Positions 44,534-52,615 of a stretch of 64,000 bases of DNA are shown one piece after another (positions within the stretch are counted from its first letter, which is position 1; each line of letters starts with the position of its first letter). The DNA comes from Paraburkholderia lacunae (lineage in GTDB: Bacteria; Pseudomonadota; Gammaproteobacteria; Burkholderiales; Burkholderiaceae), in contig NZ_QHKS01000019.1 of the NCBI RefSeq assembly GCF_003353175.1, forward strand, positions 2,501 to 66,500, in the 5' to 3' direction. Made by a program: the position numbers and the translations under genes. The notes below the pieces were generated by a model. That model saw only the letters and a program-made list of their open reading frames with translations. It searched no databases and was not told the origin of the DNA.

Positions 44534-44740
44534 ATGCACACCTGCCCTCTGCTACGCGTATCGATGGAATCGCGGAACGTGGCGGCAAAGCATCGCTTCG
44601 CCACGCGCACAAACAGCAGCATCCCCGGCCGCAGGCTGGCGATGCTATTGGCAAGTCTCGCGGGACTGATCGGCTGGCGTGCGCTTCGGGATGTACTCGA
44701 CGCGATTCCCGACAGCAACGACGACTTTGGTTTGTTTTAA
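44534..44740 (+). CDS. Small hypothetical protein with a hydrophobic segment
   Basis: A 68-codon frame beginning at ATG 44534 with AGGAG placed 7 bases before it. It starts 26 bases after the NmrA-like gene and may be co-transcribed. Residues about 34-49 (RLAMLLASLAGLIGWRAL) are hydrophobic enough for a short membrane helix, and the tail LDAIPDSNDDFGLF is acidic. I do not recognise a family. The good ribosome binding site and spacing are the main support. Confidence 0.55.
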   Translation: MHTCPLLRVSMESRNVAAKHRFATRTNSSIPGRRLAMLLASLAGLIGWRALRDVLDAIPDSNDDFGLF

Positions 44741-44818
44741 GTTGTCGTGTCGTGATGTGACGCGAAGCGAACTGAAATGAAGCGCATCGTTATACCGTCG
44801 AAACCAACGCTACAACGC

Positions 44819-44844
44819 CGGTCGCCGCTTGCAAACGGCGACCG
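44819..44844. terminator. Hairpin in the convergent gap before ribA
   Basis: CGGTCGCCG and CGGCGACCG pair perfectly over 9 bases around an 8-base loop between two convergent genes. No long T-run follows on either strand, so it is at best a weak or factor-assisted terminator. Confidence 0.4.
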
Positions 44845-44877
44845 ACGCGCTTCAGCTTTAATTCGCCTTTAAGGCAG

Positions 44878-45552
44878 TTACTCGTTCTCTTCGAAGTAAT
44901 GTCCGAACTTCAACTGCTTGGTGCGGATATAGCGCTCGTTTTCCTCGCGCATCGGGATCGCCAGCGCGACCCGCTCGCACACCGGAATGCCGTGCTTCGA
45001 CAACGTGTCGAATTTCTCCGGATTGTTGCTCATCAAGCGCACTGATGTGACCTTCAACGTGCGCAAAATGCCTGCCGCCGAATCATATTCGCGCGAGTCG
45101 TCGGGCAAGCCGAGATCGAGATTGGCCTCTACGGTATCGCGCCCCTGTTCCTGCAGCGCGTACGCGCGAATCTTGTTCGACAGGCCGATGCCGCGCCCTT
45201 CGTGGCCGCGCAAATACAGCAGAACGCCGCAACCTTCGGCCGCGATATAGCGCAGCGCCAGATCGAGCTGTTCGCCGCAGTCGCAGCGATACGAGCCGAG
45301 CACGTCGCCCGTCAGGCATTCGGAATGCAGGCGCGTCAACACCGACGACTTGTCGGCGACATCGCCCATCACGAGCGCGAGATGTTCGGCGCCGCTTTCG
45401 ACCACGCGAAACACGTAGGAGGTGAACGTGCCGTAGCGCGTGGGAAGCGTGGCGGTGGCGTCGAGGACGACGCACTCGCCGCTGATTTCGCCGTCTGTTG
45501 CTTGCGACGGATCGTGAGACGTGAGCATGGCGTTGGACAGTGGTGCTGACAT
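44878..45552 (-). CDS. ribA: GTP cyclohydrolase II
   Basis: Catalyses the first step of riboflavin synthesis, opening GTP to 2,5-diamino-6-ribosylamino-pyrimidinone phosphate. The zinc ligands are in SECLTGDVLGSYRCDCGEQL (one Cys, then CxC), and the catalytic block is YLRGHEGRGIGL. It is a stand-alone enzyme without the RibB domain. The ATG at 45552 gives 224 residues; TTG 45564 and ATG 45516 are other options. The N-terminal 30 residues are longer than in E. coli RibA. It is monocistronic here. Confidence 0.93.
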   Translation of the reverse strand: MSAPLSNAMLTSHDPSQATDGEISGECVVLDATATLPTRYGTFTSYVFRVVESGAEHLALVMGDVADKSSVLTRLHSECLTGDVLGSYRCDCGEQLDLALRYIAAEGCGVLLYLRGHEGRGIGLSNKIRAYALQEQGRDTVEANLDLGLPDDSREYDSAAGILRTLKVTSVRLMSNNPEKFDTLSKHGIPVCERVALAIPMREENERYIRTKQLKFGHYFEENE

Positions 45553-45798
45553 GAACCCGATCAAACCGGGGATTAGGTATGGACTGGGAGTTTACCGCTA
45601 ATCGGCTCGCTGCACCTGTTTGTCCATGCACCGCGCACGAAACCGGTGCGCGCGCCGCGTGAATACCTCAGATTGACGCGCCGCGCGCCACAGGAATTCC
45701 CGATGTACCCGATTGCAGCTCAAGCCTATACTGGAAACGCCTGTCCCTCACGACAGCGCGCCGCGCCGGCGTGCTGCATTGCGAAACGGAGCCGCTCC

Positions 45799-46242
45799 AT
45801 GACAAGCGTTGCACAACTCCTCAAAACGAAACCGAACAACACCATCGTCTATACGATAGGGGCCGGGGACTCCGTCTACGAGGCGATCAAGCTGATGGCC
45901 GAAAAAGGCATCGGCGCGCTGGTCGTGACGGACGGCGACAGCATCGCCGGCATAGTCACGGAGCGCGACTATGCGCGCAAAGTCGTCCTGATGGACCGGT
46001 CGTCGAAGGACACCCCGGTGCGCGACATCATGAGCAAAGCCGTGCGCTTCGTCCGCCCCGACCAGTCCACCGAAGACTGCATGGCGCTGATGACCGAACG
46101 CCGCATGCGCCACTTGCCGGTGATCGACAACGACAGACTGGTCGGTATGGTGTCGATCGGCGACCTGGTGAAGAACATCATCGCTGAACAGCAATTCACG
46201 ATTCAGCAGCTCGAGTTCTATATCCACGGCGAACGGCCCTGA
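45799..46242 (+). CDS. Two-CBS-domain protein
   Basis: A 147-residue protein made of a CBS pair: first domain about 8-65 (AGDSVYEAIKLMAEKGIGAL, DSIAGIVTERDYARKV), second about 75-130 (MSKAVRFVRPDQSTEDCMAL, RHLPVIDNDRLVGMVSIGDL). CBS pairs bind adenine nucleotides and act as energy or redox sensors. The ATG at 45799 begins the conserved part; the frame to 45646 upstream has no similarity. Stand-alone members are common in betaproteobacteria and their targets are mostly unknown. Confidence 0.9.
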   Translation: MTSVAQLLKTKPNNTIVYTIGAGDSVYEAIKLMAEKGIGALVVTDGDSIAGIVTERDYARKVVLMDRSSKDTPVRDIMSKAVRFVRPDQSTEDCMALMTERRMRHLPVIDNDRLVGMVSIGDLVKNIIAEQQFTIQQLEFYIHGERP

Positions 46243-46282
46243 CGTTCCCGCGCACCGCAAGGCACGACTCACAGAAGGCAGC

Positions 46283-46314
46283 AAAAAAAGCCCAATCCTT
46301 GAAAAGGGTTGGGC
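46283..46314 (-). terminator. Rho-independent terminator reading leftward
   Basis: On the minus strand an 11-base stem (GCCCAACCCTT / AAGGATTGGGC, one G-T pair) with a short loop is followed by seven T. It would end leftward transcripts. The only leftward gene nearby is the DUF4148 gene that stops at 46598, 284 bases away. Confidence 0.8.
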
Positions 46315-46597
46315 GAAGCTACCTTGCGGCAGCGGAGGTTCCTTGAATGTCGGACCACGATGCGCGCGACGCGACCGGATGAGCAGGCAAGCGGAACATG
46401 CCGCTGCCGCCGCCAAGTGTCTGGACCGCAAGCTGTTGTCGTGCGTGCTCTATGCGGCACGTATATTTCTCGCCACTTCAAACTGCTGACCGCGCTGCGT
46501 GTTGGCCGCCACGGGACACGCCCCGCTCGATGGCCCACGCACGCGCCCCGCTTTCATCCGCTTGCTGCCGGCTCGCCGGCAGGATTGCCGCTCCGGA
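46315..46597 (-). other. 283-base untranslated stretch between a DUF4148 gene and its terminator
   Basis: No supported coding frame. If the terminator at 46283 serves the DUF4148 gene, this is an unusually long 3' untranslated region; it could also hold a separate small RNA ending at that terminator. Confidence 0.4.
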
Positions 46598-46942
46598 TCA
46601 GTTGCCGAAATACACCGACTTCGGATTCTTCGACGGCCGGAGCACCGCGCCCGACTGCGACGAACCGCTCGTCGGTGCGCCGTAACCGCTGGTGTCGGCG
46701 ACCGGTTGCTGGGTTTGCGCGACGGCCGCGTTTTGTGCCTGGACGCGACCCTCAGCAGCCTGGACATCGGCCGGATAGGTCGGGTCATTCGTGACGAAGG
46801 GGTTGTAGCCGGCTTGTTCCAGCTGGATCAATTCGTTGCGCACTTGTGCGCGGGTGGCGGGCTCCTGGCTCGATTGAGCAAACGAAGCGACCGGTGCTGC
46901 AAGAACGATTGCAATGGCGACTGCCTTGATGAGCGACTTCAT
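46598..46942 (-). CDS. DUF4148 small secreted protein (second copy)
   Basis: A 114-residue protein with signal peptide MKSLIKAVAIAIVLAAPVAS (cleavage after FAQ) and the DUF4148 block TRAQVRNELIQLEQAGYNPF...DPTYPADVQAAE. The ATG at 46942 is preceded by GGAGG. The C-terminus is Gln/Ser/Gly-rich and ends NPKSVYFGN. It is only distantly similar to the copy at 37.4 kb and lacks the GGAATA-type promoter of that copy, so the two are probably regulated differently. Function unknown. Confidence 0.88.
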   Translation of the reverse strand: MKSLIKAVAIAIVLAAPVASFAQSSQEPATRAQVRNELIQLEQAGYNPFVTNDPTYPADVQAAEGRVQAQNAAVAQTQQPVADTSGYGAPTSGSSQSGAVLRPSKNPKSVYFGN

Positions 46943-47216
46943 GATCACTGACCTCCAGACTTGATTATTTGCTTCGCTTGACACGCCGTGTGGGAAGCGA
47001 GTGATTGGAGTCTAGTCACCAGATCGCCGAGGGAAAACCCTTAATTTCGAGATACATAATTGTTCGAATCGGAAGAATGCGTCGAAACTTCCGGTCGGCT
47101 ACGCCCGGAGCTGTAGCATTACCGTAATAATTGTCGGCATCGTAACCCTTTGCGTCTGACGTTTCCAAAACACGCCCGCAGCGAGGATGTTTTGCCGTAG
47201 CGCGTGCCATCCGCAG

Positions 47217-47861
47217 TCAGATTTGCGTGTCCGTCGAATCGGCGGAACGCGGCATCAACAGCTTGCGCGGTCCGCTGACGAATGCGCTGCCCGGCTCGAA
47301 AAACCGCAATGGCCGATGCATCTCGCGCGACAAGCCGATGCGCGTCGTCACCCCAACTGGCATCTGTTCCGTTTCGATCGCGCCGATCCACAGGCCGCGC
47401 CCCATGCAAAGATCGTAGCCGTCGAATGCCTGGCCGATGCCGAGCGCCGTGGTCAACCGTCCCGGGCCGCGCGCCAGGTCGCGCAGCGGCACGCCGGGCC
47501 GCCGCGCCTCCATCAGGGGCAGCCCTTCGAGCGGCTCGATCGCGCGCAACAGAATCCCCGCGCCGACTTCCTCCGCTTCCGCGGACATGTTGAGCATGTA
47601 CGAAACCCCGTAGGTCAGGCGCACATAGGCGTGCCCGCGTGCAAGAAACATCGAGCCGTTGTACGAACGGCGGCCGGCGAACGCGTGACTGGTCGAATCG
47701 CCGACCGGATACGCCTCGGTCTCGACAATCCGCCCGCTAATGCGGCCTTCCGGCAGATCGTGCACGAGGTATTTGCCGACCATGAAGCGCGCCAGTTCGA
47801 CCGTATCGAGCGGCAAATCGTCACGAAGCAATGGGATGATGGGAAGCGGCTGATTCGGCAT
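47217..47861 (-). CDS. mpg: 3-methyladenine DNA glycosylase (AAG/MPG family)
   Basis: A 214-residue alkyladenine DNA glycosylase that removes alkylated purines to start base excision repair. Family blocks are FMVGKYLVHDLPEGRISGRI, VETEAYPVGDSTSHAF with the catalytic Glu, RSYNGSMFLARGHAYVRLTYG and VGAGILLRAIEPLEG. The length is normal. It is a single gene, divergent from a BON-domain gene 322 bases away. Confidence 0.92.
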   Translation of the reverse strand: MPNQPLPIIPLLRDDLPLDTVELARFMVGKYLVHDLPEGRISGRIVETEAYPVGDSTSHAFAGRRSYNGSMFLARGHAYVRLTYGVSYMLNMSAEAEEVGAGILLRAIEPLEGLPLMEARRPGVPLRDLARGPGRLTTALGIGQAFDGYDLCMGRGLWIGAIETEQMPVGVTTRIGLSREMHRPLRFFEPGSAFVSGPRKLLMPRSADSTDTQI

Positions 47862-48183
47862 TCAGTTCGACCTTGTTCGAGGCGCGCCCAGCGATACAGC
47901 GCCATCAGCCTGCTTTCATCGGCCGATTCGTTGCACCAAAGCCTCACTTCGACGCAGCGACGCAATCACCATGGCACCAATTGGAGTATCGTGTGTTTCC
48001 GGCCTGCGGCACAGCCTTTGCCGGCATGCGTGAGCCTCGGCCCGCCTGATCAGCAGACAGATTGCAGCAAATCGCACTACCCGCAGCACGGTTCCATTCA
48101 GTTTCGATCCCGAAGTACCCGCAGGTGCAGTACGCCGGCTCCATCCAGGCGCCGTCGTATTCATAACAAAAGGAGAAAGTTGA
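47862..48183. other. Divergent intergenic region, mpg / BON gene
   Basis: 322 bases with no supported gene. It should hold both promoters. The only clear signal is the AAAAGGAG ribosome binding site directly before the BON gene start at 48184. Confidence 0.5.
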
Positions 48184-48546
48184 ATGAAAGCATTCCCCGC
48201 AATCAAGATGATCGGCGGCGCGCTGATCGTTCTGGCATCCCTGAACGCCTACGCACAAAGCAGCGATGCCGCGGCGCCTGCCGCTGCATCGGCGATGAGC
48301 GCCAAGCCGAGCAAAGCCGACAAGGCAGCCAATCGCGCACTGGGACGCAAGGTGCGCAGCACGCTGTCGAAGACGAAGGGCTTGAGCGTGGCCAACATCA
48401 CGGTGCGCGCACGTGGCGGCGCGGTGACGCTGGAAGGCACTGTGCCCGAGCAGCCGCAAGTCGATCTGGCGACTCAGGCCGCGCAAGGCGTGGCCGGCGT
48501 GACGTCGGTGAAGAATGCGCTGACGATCCGTCCGATCGGCCAGTAA
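48184..48546 (+). CDS. Periplasmic BON-domain protein
   Basis: A 120-residue exported protein. The signal peptide ends at about residue 22 (LASLNAYAQ), then comes an Ala/Lys-rich linker and one BON domain at about 52-118 (RKVRSTLSKTKGLSVANITV, GAVTLEGTVPEQPQVDLATQ, GVTSVKNALTI). BON domains are thought to bind phospholipid and are found in OsmY-like envelope-stress proteins. The start has an AAAAGGAG site. A perfect 16-base-stem hairpin lies 30 bases after the stop. Confidence 0.88.
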   Translation: MKAFPAIKMIGGALIVLASLNAYAQSSDAAAPAAASAMSAKPSKADKAANRALGRKVRSTLSKTKGLSVANITVRARGGAVTLEGTVPEQPQVDLATQAAQGVAGVTSVKNALTIRPIGQ

Positions 48547-48575
48547 ACCCGAGTCAGCCTGCCGTAGCGCTTTAC

Positions 48576-48612
48576 CCGGACGCAATGCTTCCACACGAAG
48601 CATTGCGTCCGG
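48576..48612 (+). terminator. Perfect 16-base-pair hairpin after the BON gene
   Basis: CCGGACGCAATGCTTC and GAAGCATTGCGTCCGG are exact complements around a 5-base loop. Only a weak T-rich tail (TTCGATTC) follows, so termination is likely but may need help; the stem would also protect the 3' end of the message. Confidence 0.6.
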
Positions 48613-48954
48613 TTCGATTCAACCGGTTGCTTCCCGAGCCGCAGTTATCCCAACCGTTCTGCGCCGCCAGCGTTTCGGCACGAGAAACCGCACGGCATTT
48701 CCCGCGCAATTTTGCGGACCCCATCCTTGAATGCAGCACGATTGCCCGCCGCCACGAAGCGGACGAATCTGTGTCATCGCCAGATATCGCCTGAACAGGC
48801 AAACACGTGACGATTAAAAAATCCTTTATAATTTAATACGTTATGTCGTATTGTTGAGATGATGGATTAACATCTTCGCTCGCTGAAACGTCAACCGCCG
48901 CTCGCCGGCGCCTGCCGCGTCCGTTAAATACAAGCATTAGAAAGGAAGTCCTGA
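48613..48954 (+). promoter_or_regulatory. Promoter region of the Ca2+/H+ antiporter gene
   Basis: 342 bases without a gene. Near 48815-48855 the DNA is AT-rich, with a TATAAT box at 48827-48832 (weak -35) and the dyad AATACG-N6-CGTATT at 48835-48852 just downstream, where a bound protein would block transcription. AAAGGAAG before 48955 is the ribosome binding site. Confidence 0.5.
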
Positions 48955-50037
48955 ATGACCACGCCTGCGACCGCTTTGCCCCGCTGGACCATCGCCGCGC
49001 CGTTCGTCGCGTGGATCGTGCTGGGCGTGGCATACGCCATGCCGGGCCACGCGGTGCTGCTCGCGCTGGTCGGAGCGGCGCTGTGCGGCGCGGTCTTCAC
49101 CGCGGTTCATCATGCGGAAGTCGTCGCGCATCGGGTCGGCGAGCCGTTCGGCACGCTGGTGCTGGCGGTGGCCGTCACCGTGATCGAGGTCGCACTGATC
49201 GTTTCGGTGATGCTGACGGCCGGCCCGGAAAAAGCCGACCTCGCGCGCGACACCGTGTTCGCGGCGGTGATGATCGTCTGCAATGGGATCGTGGGTATCT
49301 GTTTGCTGGTGGGCGGCATCCGTCACCGCGAGCAGGACTTTCAGATTCGTGGCGCAAGCGCGGCGCTGGCGGTGCTCGCGTCGTTGTCGGGGCTGACCAT
49401 GGTGATGCCCAATTACACGACCACCAGCGTCGGTCCGGTACTGTCGCCGTCGCAGCTGGCGTTCGCGGGGATCTCGTCACTGGTGCTGTACGGCGTGTTC
49501 GTGTTCGTGCAAACCGTGCGCCACCGCGACTATTTCCTTGCCGACGTGCCCGATGAGGACGTCCACGCCGCGCCGCCGAGCGTCGGCGTCGCTGTGGCGA
49601 GCAGCGGCTTGCTGATGGTGTGCCTGGTTGCCGTCGTGTTGCTGGCGAAGGTGTTGTCGCCGGTGGTCGAAAGCGCGGTGAAGGACGCGGGTGCGCCGCC
49701 GGCGGTGGTCGGCATCGTGATCGCGGCGCTGGTGCTGCTGCCTGAAGGTCTCGCCGCGGTGCGCGCGGCGCGTGCCGACCGCTTGCAGAACAGCCTGAAT
49801 CTCGCGCTCGGATCGGCGCTCGCCAGTATCGGCTTGACCATTCCGACCGTCGCCGTGGTGTTTTTGTGGACCGGTCAGCCGCTCGTGCTGGGCATCGACG
49901 GCAAGGAAACCGTGCTGCTGGTTCTCACACTGCTGGTCGGCACGCTCACGCTCAGCACTGGGCGCACCACGATTCTGCAAGGCGCGGTGCATCTGTCGCT
50001 GTTCGCGGCCTATCTGTTTCTGTCGTTCGCGCCCTGA
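48955..50037 (+). CDS. chaA: Calcium:proton (or Na+:H+) antiporter, ChaA/CaCA type
   Basis: A 360-residue membrane protein with about eleven helices and the two repeated alpha motifs of cation/Ca2+ exchangers: one around ALIVSVMLTAGPEKADLARD, the other around VGIVIAALVLLPEGLAAVRA. It should expel Ca2+, or Na+/K+, in exchange for protons. The ATG at 48955 has AAAGGAAG upstream. The promoter has an AT-rich core with a dyad next to the -10 box. Convergent with a LysR gene. Confidence 0.88.
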   Translation: MTTPATALPRWTIAAPFVAWIVLGVAYAMPGHAVLLALVGAALCGAVFTAVHHAEVVAHRVGEPFGTLVLAVAVTVIEVALIVSVMLTAGPEKADLARDTVFAAVMIVCNGIVGICLLVGGIRHREQDFQIRGASAALAVLASLSGLTMVMPNYTTTSVGPVLSPSQLAFAGISSLVLYGVFVFVQTVRHRDYFLADVPDEDVHAAPPSVGVAVASSGLLMVCLVAVVLLAKVLSPVVESAVKDAGAPPAVVGIVIAALVLLPEGLAAVRAARADRLQNSLNLALGSALASIGLTIPTVAVVFLWTGQPLVLGIDGKETVLLVLTLLVGTLTLSTGRTTILQGAVHLSLFAAYLFLSFAP

Positions 50038-50076
50038 CAGCTCGGCATCGCAGCACGAAGGTCCAGACGACGAAGC

Positions 50077-50970
50077 CTACTCGTCCCAATGCGCCGCGAT
50101 CCAGTCGCGAAACAGATTCAGCTTCTGCTGATGCGCGACTGAGTCGGGATACACGAAGTAATAGCGCCACCCGGTCTTGAGCACAGTCTCGAACGGCCGC
50201 ACCAGACGCTTGGCCGCGACATCCTCGTCGATCAGTGCAAGATCGCTGATGGCCACGCCAAAGCCCTGCAACGCGGCGTTGGTCGCCATATCGAGCGTAT
50301 CGAAGCTCGGGCCGTGTTCGGCGTCGATACCCTGCGTGTTCGCGGCATCCAGTTCGGTCGCCTTGGCGAGCCACATCTTCCAGTCGCGATGATCGCGCGT
50401 GGGATGCAGCAGCGTGTGGCGCGCCAGATCGGCGACCTGCGCCAGCGGCTTGTCCTTGAGCAGATCGGGTGCGCACACCGGCGTCAAACGCTCCTCGAAC
50501 AACGGCACCGTCTGCACGTCCACGCCTGGCGACGACCCGTAGATGATCGCCGCGTCGAACGGCTCGAGCTGGAAATCGACGTCATGCTGCCAGGTGGTGG
50601 TGATCTGCACATGCAGATCGGGATACTCGGACTGGAAGCGCATGACTTTCGGCAGCATCCAGCGCATCACGCAGGTCGGCACTTTCAGCGCGAGATCGGT
50701 GCGCTGACGCGTGAGGCGCAGCGAAATCTCCTCGATCCGCGCGAAGCTCTCCTTGACTGCCGGCAGCAGCAATTCGCCTTCGGCGGTGAGCGTCAAACCC
50801 TTCGCATGGCGCTTGAAGAGCGGGAACTTGTAGTAATCCTCGAGCGCGATGATTTGCCGGCTGACCGCGCCTTGCGTCAGACACAGATGATCGGCGGCGC
50901 GCGTAAAGCTGCGGTGCCGCGCAACGGTTTCGAAAATCTGCAGCGCATTGAGCGGCGGAAGACGTCGCAT
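50077..50970 (-). CDS. LysR-family transcriptional regulator (GcvA-like)
   Basis: A 297-residue LysR regulator beginning MRRLPPLNALQIFETVARHR. The winged helix-turn-helix is at 6-65 (RAADHLCLTQGAVSRQIIAL), and the effector domain includes MRWMLPKVMRFQSEYPDLHV. The gene is divergent from the two-ABC-importer operon across a 550-base gap that holds dyads of LysR type, so it is the probable regulator of uptake there. The inducer may be a polyamine or amino acid; this is inference from position only. Confidence 0.91.
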   Translation of the reverse strand: MRRLPPLNALQIFETVARHRSFTRAADHLCLTQGAVSRQIIALEDYYKFPLFKRHAKGLTLTAEGELLLPAVKESFARIEEISLRLTRQRTDLALKVPTCVMRWMLPKVMRFQSEYPDLHVQITTTWQHDVDFQLEPFDAAIIYGSSPGVDVQTVPLFEERLTPVCAPDLLKDKPLAQVADLARHTLLHPTRDHRDWKMWLAKATELDAANTQGIDAEHGPSFDTLDMATNAALQGFGVAISDLALIDEDVAAKRLVRPFETVLKTGWRYYFVYPDSVAHQQKLNLFRDWIAAHWDE

Positions 50971-51520
50971 TGAAGTAGCCCAGGATCAGGAAAAATCATT
51001 GCGGGGGCGAATGGCACTGCATGCCGCCACGCCCGCTGAGCCCACAGCATACGCGAATCGAAATTTCGACACGAGCCGGCCCAAGCCTCGCGGCATGCAC
51101 TCCGCTCATGTCACAACCCCGGTTCGAGGTCCGTCGCGGCGTCTTGCACCGACTCTGGGCAAAGCGCTTCGTCTGCCGCACCAGAACCGAGCTTTCCTCA
51201 TACCTCCACAGATGCGCAGTCGCGTAAAAATCATGGACGTTAACCCGCATGCGCCACTCCATCGGCGCTCCCGCTGCGTCAAACGAACCCACCACGCGCA
51301 TCGCGCAACGGCTCACGCATGAGATTACGTCATGGCCGCCATGCGCATATTTCGTTTGTTGGAGGATTTTGGCAAACCTAGAGTGCATCCACACGCAACG
51401 CTCAGGTAACCCTCAGGCAATGCGTGAAGGGCTTCGTCAATGAGCAGTGAAGCGGGCAGTGAGCGGCAGCGGTCACAGCGAATATCACCAGGCAACAGGC
51501 GTTCAACACGGGAGACCGCC
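50971..51520. promoter_or_regulatory. Divergent control region, LysR gene / ABC importer operon
   Basis: 550 bases with no supported gene. Two symmetric elements stand out: the perfect 12-base palindrome TCGAAATTTCGA at 51058-51069, close to the LysR gene, and ATGA-N7-TCAT at 51319-51333, which has T-N11-A spacing as in LysR operators. GGGAG precedes the importer start at 51521. Confidence 0.45.
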
Positions 51521-52615
51521 ATGCAAGAGATCAAACGGGGTAGAAGGCAAGCCATCAAGACGATTGGCGCGGCACTCGCAGCGTCCACCTTGCCGATGCC
51601 GTTCATCAATCTGAAAGCGCAGGAGCACAATTTCTCCGGCAAGACGCTGCGCCTTCTGACCTGGTCGGACGACACCGGCGCCGCCGCGCTGCGCAACATC
51701 GCCGCGACCTTCACGGCAAAGACCGGCGCCAAGGTGATCGCCGACCGCGCCGACGGCACCTCGGGCATGGTCGCCAAGGTCAAGGCCGCGGGCGAGCGTC
51801 CTACTTACGACGTAATCACGCTCGCGGGCGTCGGCGCGGCGGGTCTCGGCGACGCGGGTCTCCTGATGAAGCCCGATCTCGACAAGCTGCCGAACCTGAA
51901 GGACGTCGCGCCGCCATATCGCACCGGCGCGAACGGCTTCGGCATCGGCTATCTGCTGTGGTCGGACGGCCTGATCTACAACACGTCGACGTTCAGGAGC
52001 GCGCCTGCTTCATATGAAGCCCTGTGGGATCCCAAGTACGCGGGACGCCTGTTCCTGCCGCCGCCGGAATGGGCCGAGGCCGTGGACCTCGCGATCATCG
52101 CCGCGAAGATGAATGGCGGGTCGCAGCAGAACATCGAGCCGGGCTTCAGGAAACTGATGCAACTGAAAGACCACGTGATGACGCTCGGCGAGAACCCGAA
52201 TCAGGTAGCCGATCTGTTCCGCACCGGCTCGCTCGACATCGGCGGCATCTATTCGCCGGCCTTTTTCCCCGATCAGATCCGCAAGCCCGAGTACAAAATG
52301 GGCGTGACCTACGGCATGAAGGAAGGCTTCGCCACGCAATTGATGTTCACGGTGATCCCGAAGTCGCATCCGGGCGACAGCGATTTGATCCACGCGTTCA
52401 TCAACCATTCGCTCGATGCCGGCGTGCAAGGCCGCATGGCCGCCGACGTGCTGAACGGCCCGGTCAATTCGAAGGCGGTGATTCCGGCCGAGAGCCGCGC
52501 GTTCGTGCCGAGCCCGCAGCAGATCGCCGAGAAGGCCGTGTTGCATGACGACAAGGCGCTCGCCGTCGTACAGCCGGCGTGGATCAAGCGCTACACCGAA
52601 ATCTTCTCGGCATGA
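51521..52615 (+). CDS. Polyamine-type ABC transporter substrate-binding protein (PotD-like)
   Basis: A 364-residue periplasmic binding protein of the spermidine/putrescine group. The leader KRGRRQAIKTIGAALAASTL is twin-arginine-like. The mature start TLRLLTWSDDTGAAALRNIA and the domain with GFGIGYLLWSDGLIYNTSTF and ALWDPKYAGRLFLPPP are family blocks. The ATG at 51521 follows GGGAG; the frame to 51440 lacks similarity. It overlaps the first permease gene by four bases. Confidence 0.9.
   Translation: MQEIKRGRRQAIKTIGAALAASTLPMPFINLKAQEHNFSGKTLRLLTWSDDTGAAALRNIAATFTAKTGAKVIADRADGTSGMVAKVKAAGERPTYDVITLAGVGAAGLGDAGLLMKPDLDKLPNLKDVAPPYRTGANGFGIGYLLWSDGLIYNTSTFRSAPASYEALWDPKYAGRLFLPPPEWAEAVDLAIIAAKMNGGSQQNIEPGFRKLMQLKDHVMTLGENPNQVADLFRTGSLDIGGIYSPAFFPDQIRKPEYKMGVTYGMKEGFATQLMFTVIPKSHPGDSDLIHAFINHSLDAGVQGRMAADVLNGPVNSKAVIPAESRAFVPSPQQIAEKAVLHDDKALAVVQPAWIKRYTEIFSA

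Noticed and set aside
47187..48794. A 535-codon plus-strand frame across the mpg and BON region
   Set aside because: It is antisense to mpg and out of frame with the BON gene, which has its own signal peptide and ribosome binding site; no family similarity.
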